Positions 29,219-37,596 of a stretch of DNA of 64,000 nucleotides are shown piece by piece. Source of the stretch: Paraburkholderia aromaticivorans (GTDB lineage: Bacteria > Pseudomonadota > Gammaproteobacteria > Burkholderiales > Burkholderiaceae); the NCBI RefSeq assembly GCF_012689525.1, contig NZ_CP051516.1, forward strand, positions 1,116,001 through 1,180,000. Reading direction: 5' to 3'. The notes beneath the pieces were generated by a model that saw nothing but the letters and a program-made list of their open reading frames with translations, was not told the DNA's origin and ran no database searches. Within the stretch, counting starts at the first letter, position 1; every line of letters starts with the position of its first letter. Position numbers and translations under genes: made by a program.

Positions 29219-29403
29219 AACCGCGCCGGCTTGCCCCCAATTACGCGGACAATCCGGCGGCCGGCGTTTCAGCGACTGACGCTTCGCCCCGGTAGCAGCC
29301 CACCAGCGGTACGCCGACGGCAAGCCGATGTCGCCGGTGAACCGCAACGAACGGCGCCGCGTCCGATTTGAACCCCCATTCGCAACAGAGAGGAAGTCCG
29401 ACC

Positions 29404-31302
29404 ATGGCACAAGAAACCATGAGCTTTCAGGCAGAAGTGAAACAGCTTCTGCACCTGATGATCCATTCGCTGTACAGCAACAAGGAAATTTTCCTGCGCG
29501 AGCTGATTTCGAACGCGTCCGACGCGGCCGACAAGCTGCGCTTCGAAGCGATCGAAAACAGTGCGTTGTACGAAAACGATCCGAATCTGCGGATTCGCGT
29601 GTCGTACGACAAGACCGCGCGCACCATCACGCTCGACGACAACGGCATCGGCATGAGCCGTGACGAAGCGATCTCCAACCTCGGCACGATCGCGCGCTCG
29701 GGCACCAAGGAATTCTTCGGCAAGCTCTCCGGCGACCAGCAGAAAGATGCGGCGCTGATCGGCCAGTTCGGCGTGGGCTTCTATTCGGGCTTCATCGTCG
29801 CGGACAAGATCACGGTCGAAACGCGCCGCGCCGGTTTGCCGGCCTCGGAAGGCGTGCGCTGGGAAAGCGCGGGCGAAGGCGATTTCGCCGTCGAGCAGAT
29901 CGAACGCGCCGCGCGCGGCACGACCATCACGCTGCATCTGCGTGCGGATGAAGACGACCTGCTGTCGTCGCATCGTCTGAAAGCGATCATTCAGAAGTAC
30001 TCCGACCACGTCGCGCTGCCGATCCTGATGCAAAAGGAAGAGTGGGACGCGGAAAAGAGCGAGATGGTCACGAAGGACGAGGACGAGACGGTCAATCAGG
30101 CCAGCGCGCTGTGGACGCGCTCGAAGAACGACATTACCGACGAGCAGTACAAGCAGTTCTATCAGCACCTCTCGCACGACCATCAGGATCCGCTCACGTG
30201 GACGCATAACCGCGTCGAAGGCCGCAGCGAGTACACGCAATTGCTGTACGTGCCGACCCACGCGCCGTTCGACATGTTCAACCGCGATCATCGCGGCGGC
30301 CTGAAGCTGTACGTGAAACGCGTGTTCATCATGGACGACGCCGAGCAACTGCTGCCCGCGTATCTGCGCTTCGTGAAGGGCGTGGTCGATTCGGCGGATC
30401 TGCCGCTGAACGTGTCGCGCGAAATTCTGCAGGAAAGCCGCGACGTGAAGGCGATCCGCGAAGGCGTGACCAAGCGTTCGCTGTCCATGCTCGAAGAGTT
30501 GGCCAACTCGGACAACGAGGCGGACAAGGAAAAGTACGCGGGCTTCTGGAAGGAATTCGGCCAGGTGCTGAAGGAAGGCATCGGCGAAGACTTTGCCAAT
30601 CGCGATCGGATCGCGAAGCTCGTGCGCTTTGCGTCGACGCATACGGAGACACCGGAGCAGACCGTGTCGCTGGCCGACTACGTGGCGCGCATGAAGCCCG
30701 AGCAGACCAAGATCTACTACGTGACCGCCGACACCTGGCAGGCCGCGACCCACAGCCCGCACCTCGAAGTGTTCCGCAAGAAAGGCGTGGAAGTGCTGCT
30801 GCTGACCGACCGCGTGGATGAGTGGATTCTGTCGTTCCTGAACGAGTTCGAAGGCAAGCCGCTGCAAAGCGTGGCGCGTGGCGATCTCGATCTGGGCGCG
30901 CTGAACGACGAAGAAAAACAGGCGCAGGAGAAAGTTGGCGAAGAGTTCAAGCCGCTTGTCGAGAAGATGAAGGAAGCGCTGAAGGACAAGGCCAAGGACG
31001 TGCGTCTCACGTTCCGCCTGACCGATTCGCCGTCCTGCCTCGTTGCCGACGACGGCGAAATGAGCGGCTATCTGCAACGCATGCTGAAGGCCGCGGGGCA
31101 GGAAGCGCCGTCGTTCCATCCGATTCTCGAAGTGAATCCTGAGCACGCGCTGGTGAAGGGTTTGCACGCGGACAGCGCGAACTTCGACGACTGGTGCCAT
31201 CTGTTGTTCGATCAGGCGTTGCTCGCTGAAGGAGGCGCGCTGGACGATCCGGCGAGCTTCGTGAAGCGCACCAATGCGCTCTTGCTGGCGCGCGCGAACT
31301 GA
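29404..31302 (+). CDS. htpG: Molecular chaperone HtpG (Hsp90)
   Basis: This 632-residue cytoplasmic ATP-dependent chaperone starts at ATG 29404, preceded by GAGAGGAAG; the open frame upstream is not translated in the family. The N-terminal GHKL ATPase domain has [15 protein letters not shown] and G-Q-F-G-V-G-F-Y-S. The middle domain has the catalytic-loop region (S-R-E-I-L-Q-E-S-R). The C-terminal dimerisation domain ends near N-A-L-L-L-A-R-A-N. There is no MEEVD tail, as normal for bacteria. A strong terminator follows. No heat-shock promoter was identified with confidence. Confidence 0.97.
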   Translation: MAQETMSFQAEVKQLLHLMIHSLYSNKEIFLRELISNASDAADKLRFEAIENSALYENDPNLRIRVSYDKTARTITLDDNGIGMSRDEAISNLGTIARSGTKEFFGKLSGDQQKDAALIGQFGVGFYSGFIVADKITVETRRAGLPASEGVRWESAGEGDFAVEQIERAARGTTITLHLRADEDDLLSSHRLKAIIQKYSDHVALPILMQKEEWDAEKSEMVTKDEDETVNQASALWTRSKNDITDEQYKQFYQHLSHDHQDPLTWTHNRVEGRSEYTQLLYVPTHAPFDMFNRDHRGGLKLYVKRVFIMDDAEQLLPAYLRFVKGVVDSADLPLNVSREILQESRDVKAIREGVTKRSLSMLEELANSDNEADKEKYAGFWKEFGQVLKEGIGEDFANRDRIAKLVRFASTHTETPEQTVSLADYVARMKPEQTKIYYVTADTWQAATHSPHLEVFRKKGVEVLLLTDRVDEWILSFLNEFEGKPLQSVARGDLDLGALNDEEKQAQEKVGEEFKPLVEKMKEALKDKAKDVRLTFRLTDSPSCLVADDGEMSGYLQRMLKAAGQEAPSFHPILEVNPEHALVKGLHADSANFDDWCHLLFDQALLAEGGALDDPASFVKRTNALLLARAN

Positions 31303-31350
31303 GTATGTGCCGAGCTTGAATCCGCGGCCTTGCGTTGAAGCCGGGGTTTA

Positions 31351-31384
31351 AAAATGCGCTGCCTTGGGGCAGCGCATTTTTTTT
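31351..31384. terminator. Bidirectional terminator after htpG
   Basis: A perfect 13-bp stem (31351-31363 with 31368-31380, TTGG loop) followed by eight T on the plus strand. The minus strand also ends in a T run. It serves htpG and the convergent small gene at 31447. Confidence 0.9.
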
Positions 31385-31446
31385 CCCGGCGGACGCGCCG
31401 GAGCGAAACGCAGTTGAGTCTACTTCTGGCGCCTCTGACCGAACGC

Positions 31447-31728
31447 TTAACGCGCGGGCGCCGGCCCATCCAGATGACGCACTTGCGTGAGGACGCAACC
31501 GGCCAATTCCTTCGCCTCATGACACGAAACATGATCGGCCAGCACTTTCGCGGCGAGGCTGCCGATGGCCTTGCTGGTCTGTTTCGACGTGTGATGTTGC
31601 GCCAGCGCCGAGCCCGCGAGTTCCTTCTCCAGTTGCGCGATACCCGCGCGCCGTAAAACGACCGCAGCCAGATGAGCGATGCGGTCGGACGTTTCCTTCA
31701 ATTTTCCAGTATTCAAACGTTGCTCCAT
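31447..31728 (-). CDS. Small hypothetical protein
   Basis: This 93-residue protein starts at ATG 31728. It is predicted to be mostly helical, with several conserved-looking elements (L-A-A-V-V-L-R-R-A-G-I-A-Q-L-E-K-E-L, S-L-A-A-K-V-L-A-D-H) and two cysteines. No family is recognised. It has no signal peptide or membrane segment. It converges on htpG and shares its terminator; its upstream side is the AT-rich interval it shares with the TPR gene. Confidence 0.55.
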   Translation of the reverse strand: MEQRLNTGKLKETSDRIAHLAAVVLRRAGIAQLEKELAGSALAQHHTSKQTSKAIGSLAAKVLADHVSCHEAKELAGCVLTQVRHLDGPAPAR

Positions 31729-31962
31729 GCTGTGGTTGATCGATTTGATCGACTAACAGGTGTTACTCGTAGTCGACTGGGATTAATTATGGTTAACTAA
31801 CTAAATAGAATCAATGGCATTAAATTGAGATTGATTTATGAGATGTAAAAGCGCGGTTTTGTCTTATGCTCGCGCGAATTTTATTCGAAGGCTTGAAGGA
31901 TTATTTCTAATCTCTAAGCATTGAAAGCACCGAGTCCTATTTTTGTGATTACGCCTTCGCGC

Positions 31963-33798
31963 ATGACAACAACAACGCTTCGAATTCCCATGTCCGATTC
32001 CGCTCTGGCAGTACCTCTCGATTCCGTTCATCTCCTGTGGTCCATCCTGCGCGGACAAGGTTTCGATGCCGCCGCGCGTCGCGCAGTCGAATTCGCCGTG
32101 GCAGGCGCGACGCCGCAGTTGCACGCCGACCTGTGCGCTAGCGCGGGGCGTTTCGAAGAGGCGTATCACAGCGCGTCGCAGGCGCAAGCGTGCGCGAACG
32201 GAGCGCGCCATGCGCGGGTCGCGCTGTTCGCCGACGCGCTCGGCTACGCCGGCGCCGCGCAGCGCAACAGCGAGCGGGCGGTGGCCGCTCAGCCGGTCGA
32301 AACAACGATCGACTGGGTCGCGTGGCTGATCGACACGTGCGGCGCGCACTCGGCGGCCGCGCGAATCTTGCGTGCCTACGAGCATCGAGCGCCGCAGGAC
32401 GCGCGCGCGCCGTGGTGGTTGTCGATCGCGTTGGCGGCGCTGCCGGAGACAAGCGCGCGGGACGAGCGTCGCGCGGCGCTGTCGCGCGCGTATGCGCTCG
32501 ACCCCGCGATCGATCCGGCGTTGCCTTTGCAACTCGTGCTGGCGTTGCGCGAGATGCGCGATTGGTCGATGGTCGAGCGTATCTGCCGCGAATGTCTTGC
32601 GCGCAATTCCGCCGATGCGGAGATGGCGTGGCAGCTCAGCCACGCGCAATGGCAGTGCAACGACGCGGCGGCGGCGGAGGCCACCATGCGCGCCGTGGAC
32701 GCCGTCGCGCCCGGCAATGCGGATGTGCTGGCGGCCATCGGCATGTATCTGAACGAGCAGGCGCGCTACGAGGACAGCGAGGCGGCGCTGCGTGCGGCGC
32801 TCGCGATCGATGCGTCAGCGGTGCAGGCAGCGGTCGATCTGGCGGACCTGGAACTGCGGCGCGGCGATTGGTCGAGCGCGTGGCCGCGTTTCGAGGCGCG
32901 TCTCGCGCGCGAAGACCGCGAACAGAACAACGTCGTCAGCGTGATGAGGCGCTTGTGCCCGCGCTGGCATGGCGAAGCGCTCGCCGGCAAGACCTTGGTC
33001 GTGCACAGCGAGCAGGGCAGCGGCGACGACATCCAGATGGTCCGCTTCGTTCCGGATCTGGCGACACGCGTGCGTGACGAAGGCGGGCGGCTGGTGCTCG
33101 CCGTGCGTCGCGCGTTGCAGCCGCTGTTTGCGCGTTTCTACGCGGATTGCGTGTCGATCGAAGCAGGTCCGCTCGGCTCGCCGGATTACGCGTTGCCGCT
33201 CATGAGCCTGCCGCTCGCGCTCCGTCTCGAGTCGGAGCAGGTCCGCGGCGCGCCCTACCTGCAGGCCGAGACAACGAAGGCGGCGGCCTGGCGCGAACGG
33301 ATCAGCGCGTACGCGCCCGATGCGATGTGGCACGTCGGTCTCGTCTGGTCGGGCAGCCCGACGCATCGGCGCGACGCCAAGCGGTCGATTCCGCTTGCGG
33401 CGCTGACGCCGCTGCTGGCGCTTCCGGATGTCGTATTCCATCCGCTCACGCCCGGGCGCCACGCCGATGTGACGGCGCTCGCCGCGCAGGGATATCGCCT
33501 GTGCGATCTGACCGGCGATTACAAAGACGGCTTCGACGACGTGGCGGCGCATCTCACCGCGCTGGACGCGCTGGTGACGATCGACAGCGCACCGTTGCAT
33601 CTCGGCGGCGCGTTAGGGCATCGCGTGCTGGCGATGCTCGATCACGTCTCGCACTGGTCGTGGGGCAACGAAGAAGCGCAGCCCTGGTATGACTCGGTCG
33701 AGCTGTTCCGGCAGCCGCAGCCTGCGCAATGGGCACCGGTCGTCGAGCGGGTGGTCGCGCGTCTGAAGACGATGATGGCGCCGGACTGGACAGCCTGA
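31963..33798 (+). CDS. TPR protein with glycosyltransferase-like C-terminal domain
   Basis: This protein of about 611 residues has alpha-helical tetratricopeptide-type repeats over roughly residues 20-300 (for example N-E-Q-A-R-Y-E-D-S-E-A-A-L-R-A-A-L). A C-terminal domain resembles GT-B O-GlcNAc-transferase/heptosyltransferase-like folds: L-V-V-H-S-E-Q-G-S-G-D-D-I-Q, L-V-W-S-G-S-P-T-H-R-R-D, then V-T-I-D-S-A-P-L-H-L-G-G-A-L-G. Proteins of this layout are common in Burkholderia and may modify proteins or glycans; none of the substrates is known here. The start is uncertain: ATG codons at 31963 and 31990 both lack a good ribosome-binding sequence. Confidence 0.75.
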   Translation: MTTTTLRIPMSDSALAVPLDSVHLLWSILRGQGFDAAARRAVEFAVAGATPQLHADLCASAGRFEEAYHSASQAQACANGARHARVALFADALGYAGAAQRNSERAVAAQPVETTIDWVAWLIDTCGAHSAAARILRAYEHRAPQDARAPWWLSIALAALPETSARDERRAALSRAYALDPAIDPALPLQLVLALREMRDWSMVERICRECLARNSADAEMAWQLSHAQWQCNDAAAAEATMRAVDAVAPGNADVLAAIGMYLNEQARYEDSEAALRAALAIDASAVQAAVDLADLELRRGDWSSAWPRFEARLAREDREQNNVVSVMRRLCPRWHGEALAGKTLVVHSEQGSGDDIQMVRFVPDLATRVRDEGGRLVLAVRRALQPLFARFYADCVSIEAGPLGSPDYALPLMSLPLALRLESEQVRGAPYLQAETTKAAAWRERISAYAPDAMWHVGLVWSGSPTHRRDAKRSIPLAALTPLLALPDVVFHPLTPGRHADVTALAAQGYRLCDLTGDYKDGFDDVAAHLTALDALVTIDSAPLHLGGALGHRVLAMLDHVSHWSWGNEEAQPWYDSVELFRQPQPAQWAPVVERVVARLKTMMAPDWTA

Positions 33799-34101
33799 GC
33801 GGCGCAAGCCACGGCAGGTTGAGTCACTCACGCAACTGATCCACGTCGATGCACGAACCCGATTTCTCTCTCCCCACCAGCGTCTCCGACGATGTCGGCG
33901 CGATCACCGCGCACGGCCGACGCCTGCTTCGTCGCGGGGCGCCATCACATGGCGATTGCGGACTATGAGCGAGTCCTCGCGGCACAGCCGCACAACGTGC
34001 ACGCGCTTCATCATTGCGCGATTTTGTCGCTGACTGAAGACCGGGCGGCCTCACACGCGCCCAGTTTTTTCAGTTGAAGGTGACCGCGAAATGGCCGTCG
34101 G
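33799..34101. other. Short interval with a TPR remnant
   Basis: Between the TPR gene and the OmpA-like gene only a frameshifted TPR fragment (33849-34077, listed separately) is seen. Confidence 0.5.
33849..34077 (+). pseudogene. Frameshifted TPR gene fragment
   Basis: A frame from ATG 33849 (M-H-E-P-D-F-S-L-P-T) runs about 38 codons to a stop. In another frame the same region continues with G-R-H-H-M-A-I-A-D-Y-E-R-V-L-A-A-Q-P-H-N-V-H-A-L-H, a textbook TPR helix pair, to a TGA at 34077. Joining the two near 33940, at a run of G, gives a continuous TPR start. So this looks like the 5' end of a second TPR gene, broken by a one-base shift and lacking its remainder. A sequencing error cannot be excluded. 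Confidence 0.5.
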
Positions 34102-34608
34102 TTACTTCTTGCCCATCAACGTATCCATCGTCTCGCCACGCACGACGATCTCGGTGCGACGGTTCAGCGCGCGGCCTTCGGGCGTATCGTTGCTCGCCAC
34201 CGGATTGTTGTACGCGTTGCCCTTCGTGCGAATACGGTCCATTGCGATGCCGCGCGCCACGAGCGCGTAACCCGCCGCGGTCGCGCGCGCTTCGGACAGT
34301 TGCTGGTTGTATTCGAGCGTGCCGACATTGTCGGTGTAGCCCTCGACGACAATCGGTTTCTTGCTGCGCTTGAGCAGCACGGCCGAACGATCGATGACCG
34401 CGGCCGTGTCGCTGCGCACGTCGGATTTGTTGAAATCGAACAGGGCGGTTTCGGGCAGCTTGACCGCGACGCCGCCGGCGACCGGCGCCACCTCGATGCC
34501 AACGGCCTTGTTCAACGATGTCTCCGTGTCGCGGTTCAGTTGCGCCGCGCAACCTGCCATCAGCAGGACAGAGATGGCGCATGCGGTTGTGCTCAGGATG
34601 TTCTTCAT
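34102..34608 (-). CDS. OmpA-family lipoprotein
   Basis: This 168-residue protein starts at ATG 34608 after AAGGAG. A lipoprotein signal ends at C20 (V-L-L-M-A-G-C-A-A), so it is probably anchored in the outer membrane. The rest is one OmpA-like peptidoglycan-binding domain: F-D-F-N-K-S-D-V near residue 57, V-V-E-G-Y-T-D-N-V-G-T, then L-S-E-A-R-A-T-A and N-R-R-T-E-I-V-V at the end. The Asp and Arg that hold diaminopimelate in this fold are present (T-D-N-V-G and N-R-R-T). It is similar to Pal and YiaD but has no Tol genes nearby. Confidence 0.92.
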   Translation of the reverse strand: MKNILSTTACAISVLLMAGCAAQLNRDTETSLNKAVGIEVAPVAGGVAVKLPETALFDFNKSDVRSDTAAVIDRSAVLLKRSKKPIVVEGYTDNVGTLEYNQQLSEARATAAGYALVARGIAMDRIRTKGNAYNNPVASNDTPEGRALNRRTEIVVRGETMDTLMGKK

Positions 34609-34834
34609 CTTCGTGTTTTCTCCTTGATTATTCGTTCACGTGGCGCGCCATTCGATCGCGGGCGGCCGGCTTTGCAAAGCACGGAGGTTTTATCGCGCGA
34701 CGCGAGCCGCGGAGAATCGGAACTATCTGAAATCGACGCGTCGGTGGAAGTGCATCACGACCGGTGTCAGAGTCGATGGAATCTGCTGAAGGGCAGGGTG
34801 TGCGCGTTGACGAATGGTCCGACAGCCGCGCCGT

Positions 34835-34840
34835 TATAAT
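34835..34840 (+). promoter_or_regulatory. Perfect -10 box just upstream of ubiC
   Basis: TATAAT ends nine bases before the ubiC ATG. No ribosome-binding sequence lies between. Transcription from it would start at or next to the ATG, so the mRNA may be leaderless. No good -35 at 17 bp was found. Confidence 0.4.
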
Positions 34841-34848
34841 CCGACACC

Positions 34849-35532
34849 ATGTCTATCCGTTTCGATGCCGCCGACGCCCACTGGCGCGTCGCGCCCTTAC
34901 CCGGTTTCACCGCCGCCCAGAAAGACTGGCTGACCCGTGGTGGTTCACTGACCGCGCATCTGCGCGCGCTCGGCGCGGTCGCGGTGCGCGTGACGCGCGA
35001 AGGCGTCGCGCTGCCGTGGGCCGACGAGAGCGCCGCGCTCGGCCTCGTGTCGCGTGCGCCGGTGTGGGTTCGGGAAGTCGTGCTGTCGGTCGATGGCGTG
35101 CCGTTTGTTGCCGCGCATAGCATCGCAGCGCTCGCCGCGAGCGCGGGCGTGTGGCAGGCCATACGGCGCTTACGCACGCGGCCGCTGGCCGAACTGCTGT
35201 ATAGCGATAGCAGCGTGGCGCGTTCGTCGCTGGTGAGCCGCAGGTTGACCGCGCGGCATCCGCTCTATCGGCTGGCTGCGCGTGAGATTGAAGGGTTGCC
35301 GCCGCACGCGTTGGTCGCGCGCCGCTCCGTTTTCGAGCGCCACGGCGCGCCGCTGATGGTCACCGAATGCATGTTGCCGGCGTTATGGACGCATCTGGCG
35401 ACCTTGTCCGGCGCGAGCAGATCGGACGAGTGGCTGGCGCATCCGCGGGTGCGCGAACATGGCCGTCCGCTCGAGCACACCGCATCGCGCGCGCATCCCG
35501 CGACGCGCGCGTCCGACGAACGGAGCCGCTGA
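34849..35532 (+). CDS. ubiC: Chorismate lyase (chorismate--pyruvate lyase)
   Basis: This 227-residue enzyme removes pyruvate from chorismate to give 4-hydroxybenzoate, the first step of ubiquinone synthesis. It has the family features: W-L-T-R-G-G-S-L-T near residue 28, a middle [16 protein letters not shown], and the late [16 protein letters not shown] block with the catalytic-type Glu. It is slightly longer than E. coli UbiC (165) because of N- and C-terminal extensions, as usual in Burkholderia. Its stop codon overlaps the ATG of the next gene (TGATG). Confidence 0.9.
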   Translation: MSIRFDAADAHWRVAPLPGFTAAQKDWLTRGGSLTAHLRALGAVAVRVTREGVALPWADESAALGLVSRAPVWVREVVLSVDGVPFVAAHSIAALAASAGVWQAIRRLRTRPLAELLYSDSSVARSSLVSRRLTARHPLYRLAAREIEGLPPHALVARRSVFERHGAPLMVTECMLPALWTHLATLSGASRSDEWLAHPRVREHGRPLEHTASRAHPATRASDERSR

Positions 35533-36005
35533 TGCTGCGCGGCTTTCCTCCGGTCGCCGCCGCGGATACACATACGCTGATTCTCGGCAGCTTTCCCGGC
35601 GAGGCGTCGCTCGCCGCGACGCAGTACTACGCGCATCCACGCAACCAGTTCTGGCGCCTGCTCGGCATCGTGCTCGACGAGCCGCTCGCCGAGCTCACGT
35701 ACGAGGAGCGTCTGCGCCGCGTGCTCGCGCACGGCATCGGCGTGTGGGACGTGCTCGCCGCCTGCACACGCGAAGGCAGCCTCGACGCGGCGATCCGCAA
35801 TGCCAGCCCCAATGATTTCGCTTCGTTGCGCGCCCACGCGCCGAAGCTCGCGAAAGTCTGCTTCAACGGCAAGACGGCGGGCCGTTTTGCGCCGGTGATC
35901 GGTGCGGCGGGCTACGCCACCCTCGTATTGCCTTCGTCGAGTCCGGCGAATGCTATGCTCTCATTCGACCAAAAATTGCGTCTTTGGCGCGACATCCTTA
36001 CATGA
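35532..36005 (+). CDS. DNA-deoxyinosine (hypoxanthine) glycosylase
   Basis: This 157-residue member of the uracil-DNA glycosylase superfamily, group of hypoxanthine-DNA glycosylases, cuts deaminated bases out of DNA. The N-terminal active-site motif is L-I-L-G-S-F-P-G-E-A-S. Y-A-H-P-R-N-Q-F-W-R-L-L-G follows, and the C-terminal motif L-P-S-S-S-P-A-N-A is in the place of the HPSP-type DNA-binding loop. Start ATG 35532 overlaps the ubiC stop, and its own stop overlaps the next ATG (ATGA). So it is translated within a tight three-gene unit. Confidence 0.88.
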   Translation: MLRGFPPVAAADTHTLILGSFPGEASLAATQYYAHPRNQFWRLLGIVLDEPLAELTYEERLRRVLAHGIGVWDVLAACTREGSLDAAIRNASPNDFASLRAHAPKLAKVCFNGKTAGRFAPVIGAAGYATLVLPSSSPANAMLSFDQKLRLWRDILT

Positions 36006-36934
36006 CGAAATTGATCAAGCGCGCTTCCGCCGAAGCGCGTGCCTTCCGCAACCGCGATGCTGACGTCGCCGGTGGGAAACAAAAAACGCAGAAAACGCAG
36101 AACGCCACGCGCAACAAAACGCGCGTCTTGCGCGACGACGATCTGCACGACGCGCCGCAAATCGAAGCGCCGCGCAAGCCGCGTTTCGCGCCGGTGACGT
36201 TCTCGGAAGAGGGCGGCGTGCGCTTTCTGCATTTCGGCACGGAGTGGGTGCAAGGCGCAATGCGTCTGCGCAAGCCGGACCACATCGAACTCGAATACGC
36301 GCAGCAGATGATGGCCTGGCTGCTGTTCATCGAAACGCCCAAGCGTATCGTCCAGCTCGGTCTGGGCGCCGCGGCGCTGACCAAGTTCGCGTACCGCTTC
36401 CTGAAGCGCGCGAAGGTCGAGGCGGTCGAAGTGAATCCGGCGGTCGTGGTGGCCGCGCGCACGATGTTCGAACTGCCGCACGACGACGCCCGTCTGACGG
36501 TACACGAAACCGATGCGTGGGACTTCGTCAACGACGGCGCCAATCATGGCACGATCGGCGCGTTGCAGATCGACGTCTATGACGCGACGGCGCGCGGTCC
36601 GGTGCTCGACAGCGTCGGCTTCTATCGTGCGGCGCGCGCGTGCCTGACCGACGCGGGCGTGGTGACGGTGAACCTGTTCGGCGATCACCCGAGCTTCGTG
36701 CGCAACATGAAGCGTCTGAACGAAGCCTTCGACGGCCGCGTGGTCGCGCTGCCGGAAGTGCACGACGGCAACCGCATCGCGATCGCGTTCTCGGGTCCGG
36801 CGCTCGAGGTGCCGTTCACGGCGCTGCAAGCGCGCGCCAAGCTGATCGAAGCGGAACTCGGTCTGCCCGCGCGTAAGTGGATCAAGGGTCTGCAGGAATC
36901 GACCGGGCAGACCGGCGCCTCGTTCTCGGTCTGA
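36002..36934 (+). CDS. Spermidine-synthase-like methyltransferase-fold protein
   Basis: This 310-residue protein's ATG at 36002 overlaps the stop of the glycosylase gene. It begins with a basic, Lys/Arg/Gln-rich segment of about 60 residues. The Rossmann core of the spermidine synthase family follows (R-I-V-Q-L-G-L-G-A-A-A-L, then V-E-A-V-E-V-N-P-A-V-V and I-D-V-Y-D-A). The first strand lacks the usual G-G-G-D-G of true spermidine synthases, and the putrescine-binding Asp pair is not clear. It is therefore better called spermidine-synthase-like. The substrate is unknown. Confidence 0.8.
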   Translation: MTKLIKRASAEARAFRNRDADVAGGKQKTQKTQNATRNKTRVLRDDDLHDAPQIEAPRKPRFAPVTFSEEGGVRFLHFGTEWVQGAMRLRKPDHIELEYAQQMMAWLLFIETPKRIVQLGLGAAALTKFAYRFLKRAKVEAVEVNPAVVVAARTMFELPHDDARLTVHETDAWDFVNDGANHGTIGALQIDVYDATARGPVLDSVGFYRAARACLTDAGVVTVNLFGDHPSFVRNMKRLNEAFDGRVVALPEVHDGNRIAIAFSGPALEVPFTALQARAKLIEAELGLPARKWIKGLQESTGQTGASFSV

Positions 36935-37356
36935 TTGCAACGACCTATGCGGTCGGGCCGCGCAAGCCGGTCCGATCCAAAGCAGTGCATGGACCGAATG
37001 ACCCGGCTCATGCGCCGCGCGCCGTTGCGCCCACGCGACGTTCGCCGCCTTCATCCATCGCGCATTGAACAGCCGGTCCTCTTCTTCGCGAAGCGGGCCG
37101 GCCTGTCAGACCCAAGCCGCACGGCCTGATGCGCCTGGCCGCAGCGCTTCAACTCCTCTTGCTGAAATACCGTCGCGCCGACCCTGAAAGCACGGTCGTG
37201 CTGGGGTCGGCCCTGCTTGACCGCGCTCTCGCCGCTCCTATACTCTTTCGAAGCTTTCGGGGAGCCCGTGGGCATTCGCGGGGCCACCCCTCGCAGCGGG
37301 ATCCACCACCCGTCAAACACGGGCCAACATTTCAATAATAGGGAAGAGGAGACGTC
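36935..37356. other. Intergenic region before the symporter pair
   Basis: 422 bp without a convincing gene; it contains the likely promoter at 37217-37244. Confidence 0.5.
37217..37244 (+). promoter_or_regulatory. Likely sigma-70 promoter for the DUF3311/symporter pair
   Basis: TTGACC at 37217-37222 and TATACT at 37239-37244, spaced 16 bp. It lies about 110 bp upstream of the DUF3311 start, on the same strand, with no other gene between. Confidence 0.5.
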
Positions 37357-37596
37357 ATGGCTCACGACGCCGACGCGAACAAGGCCAGCAAGCACTGGCT
37401 CTGGTTGCTGCTGTTGCCCTGGATCGCGATGATCTGGGTGCCGTCATATAACAAGGTCGAACCGGTGCTGTTCGACTTTCCATTTTTCTACTGGTATCAG
37501 CTCCTGTGGGTGCTGATCAGCGCAGTCATCACAGCGCTCGTGTACTTCAAGACCAAGGCGCGCTCCAGCGGCCGTACGCAGGGGGGCGCACGATAA
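37357..37596 (+). CDS. DUF3311 small membrane protein
   Basis: This 79-residue protein starts at ATG 37357, preceded by GAAGAGGAGA. Two hydrophobic helices (about 14-33 and 45-68) contain L-W-L-L-L-L-P-W-I-A-M-I-W-V-P-S-Y and F-F-Y-W-Y-Q-L-L-W-V. That is the DUF3311 pattern. Members sit directly upstream of a sodium:solute symporter and are thought to be its partner subunit, like the small subunit in ActP or panthothenate-type pairs. Its TAA overlaps the ATG of the symporter gene, so the two are translated together. Confidence 0.9.
   Translation: MAHDADANKASKHWLWLLLLPWIAMIWVPSYNKVEPVLFDFPFFYWYQLLWVLISAVITALVYFKTKARSSGRTQGGAR

Noticed and set aside
29269..31200. A 643-codon open frame antisense to htpG
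   Set aside because: Arg/His/Val-rich shadow of a highly expressed gene, with no start signal.
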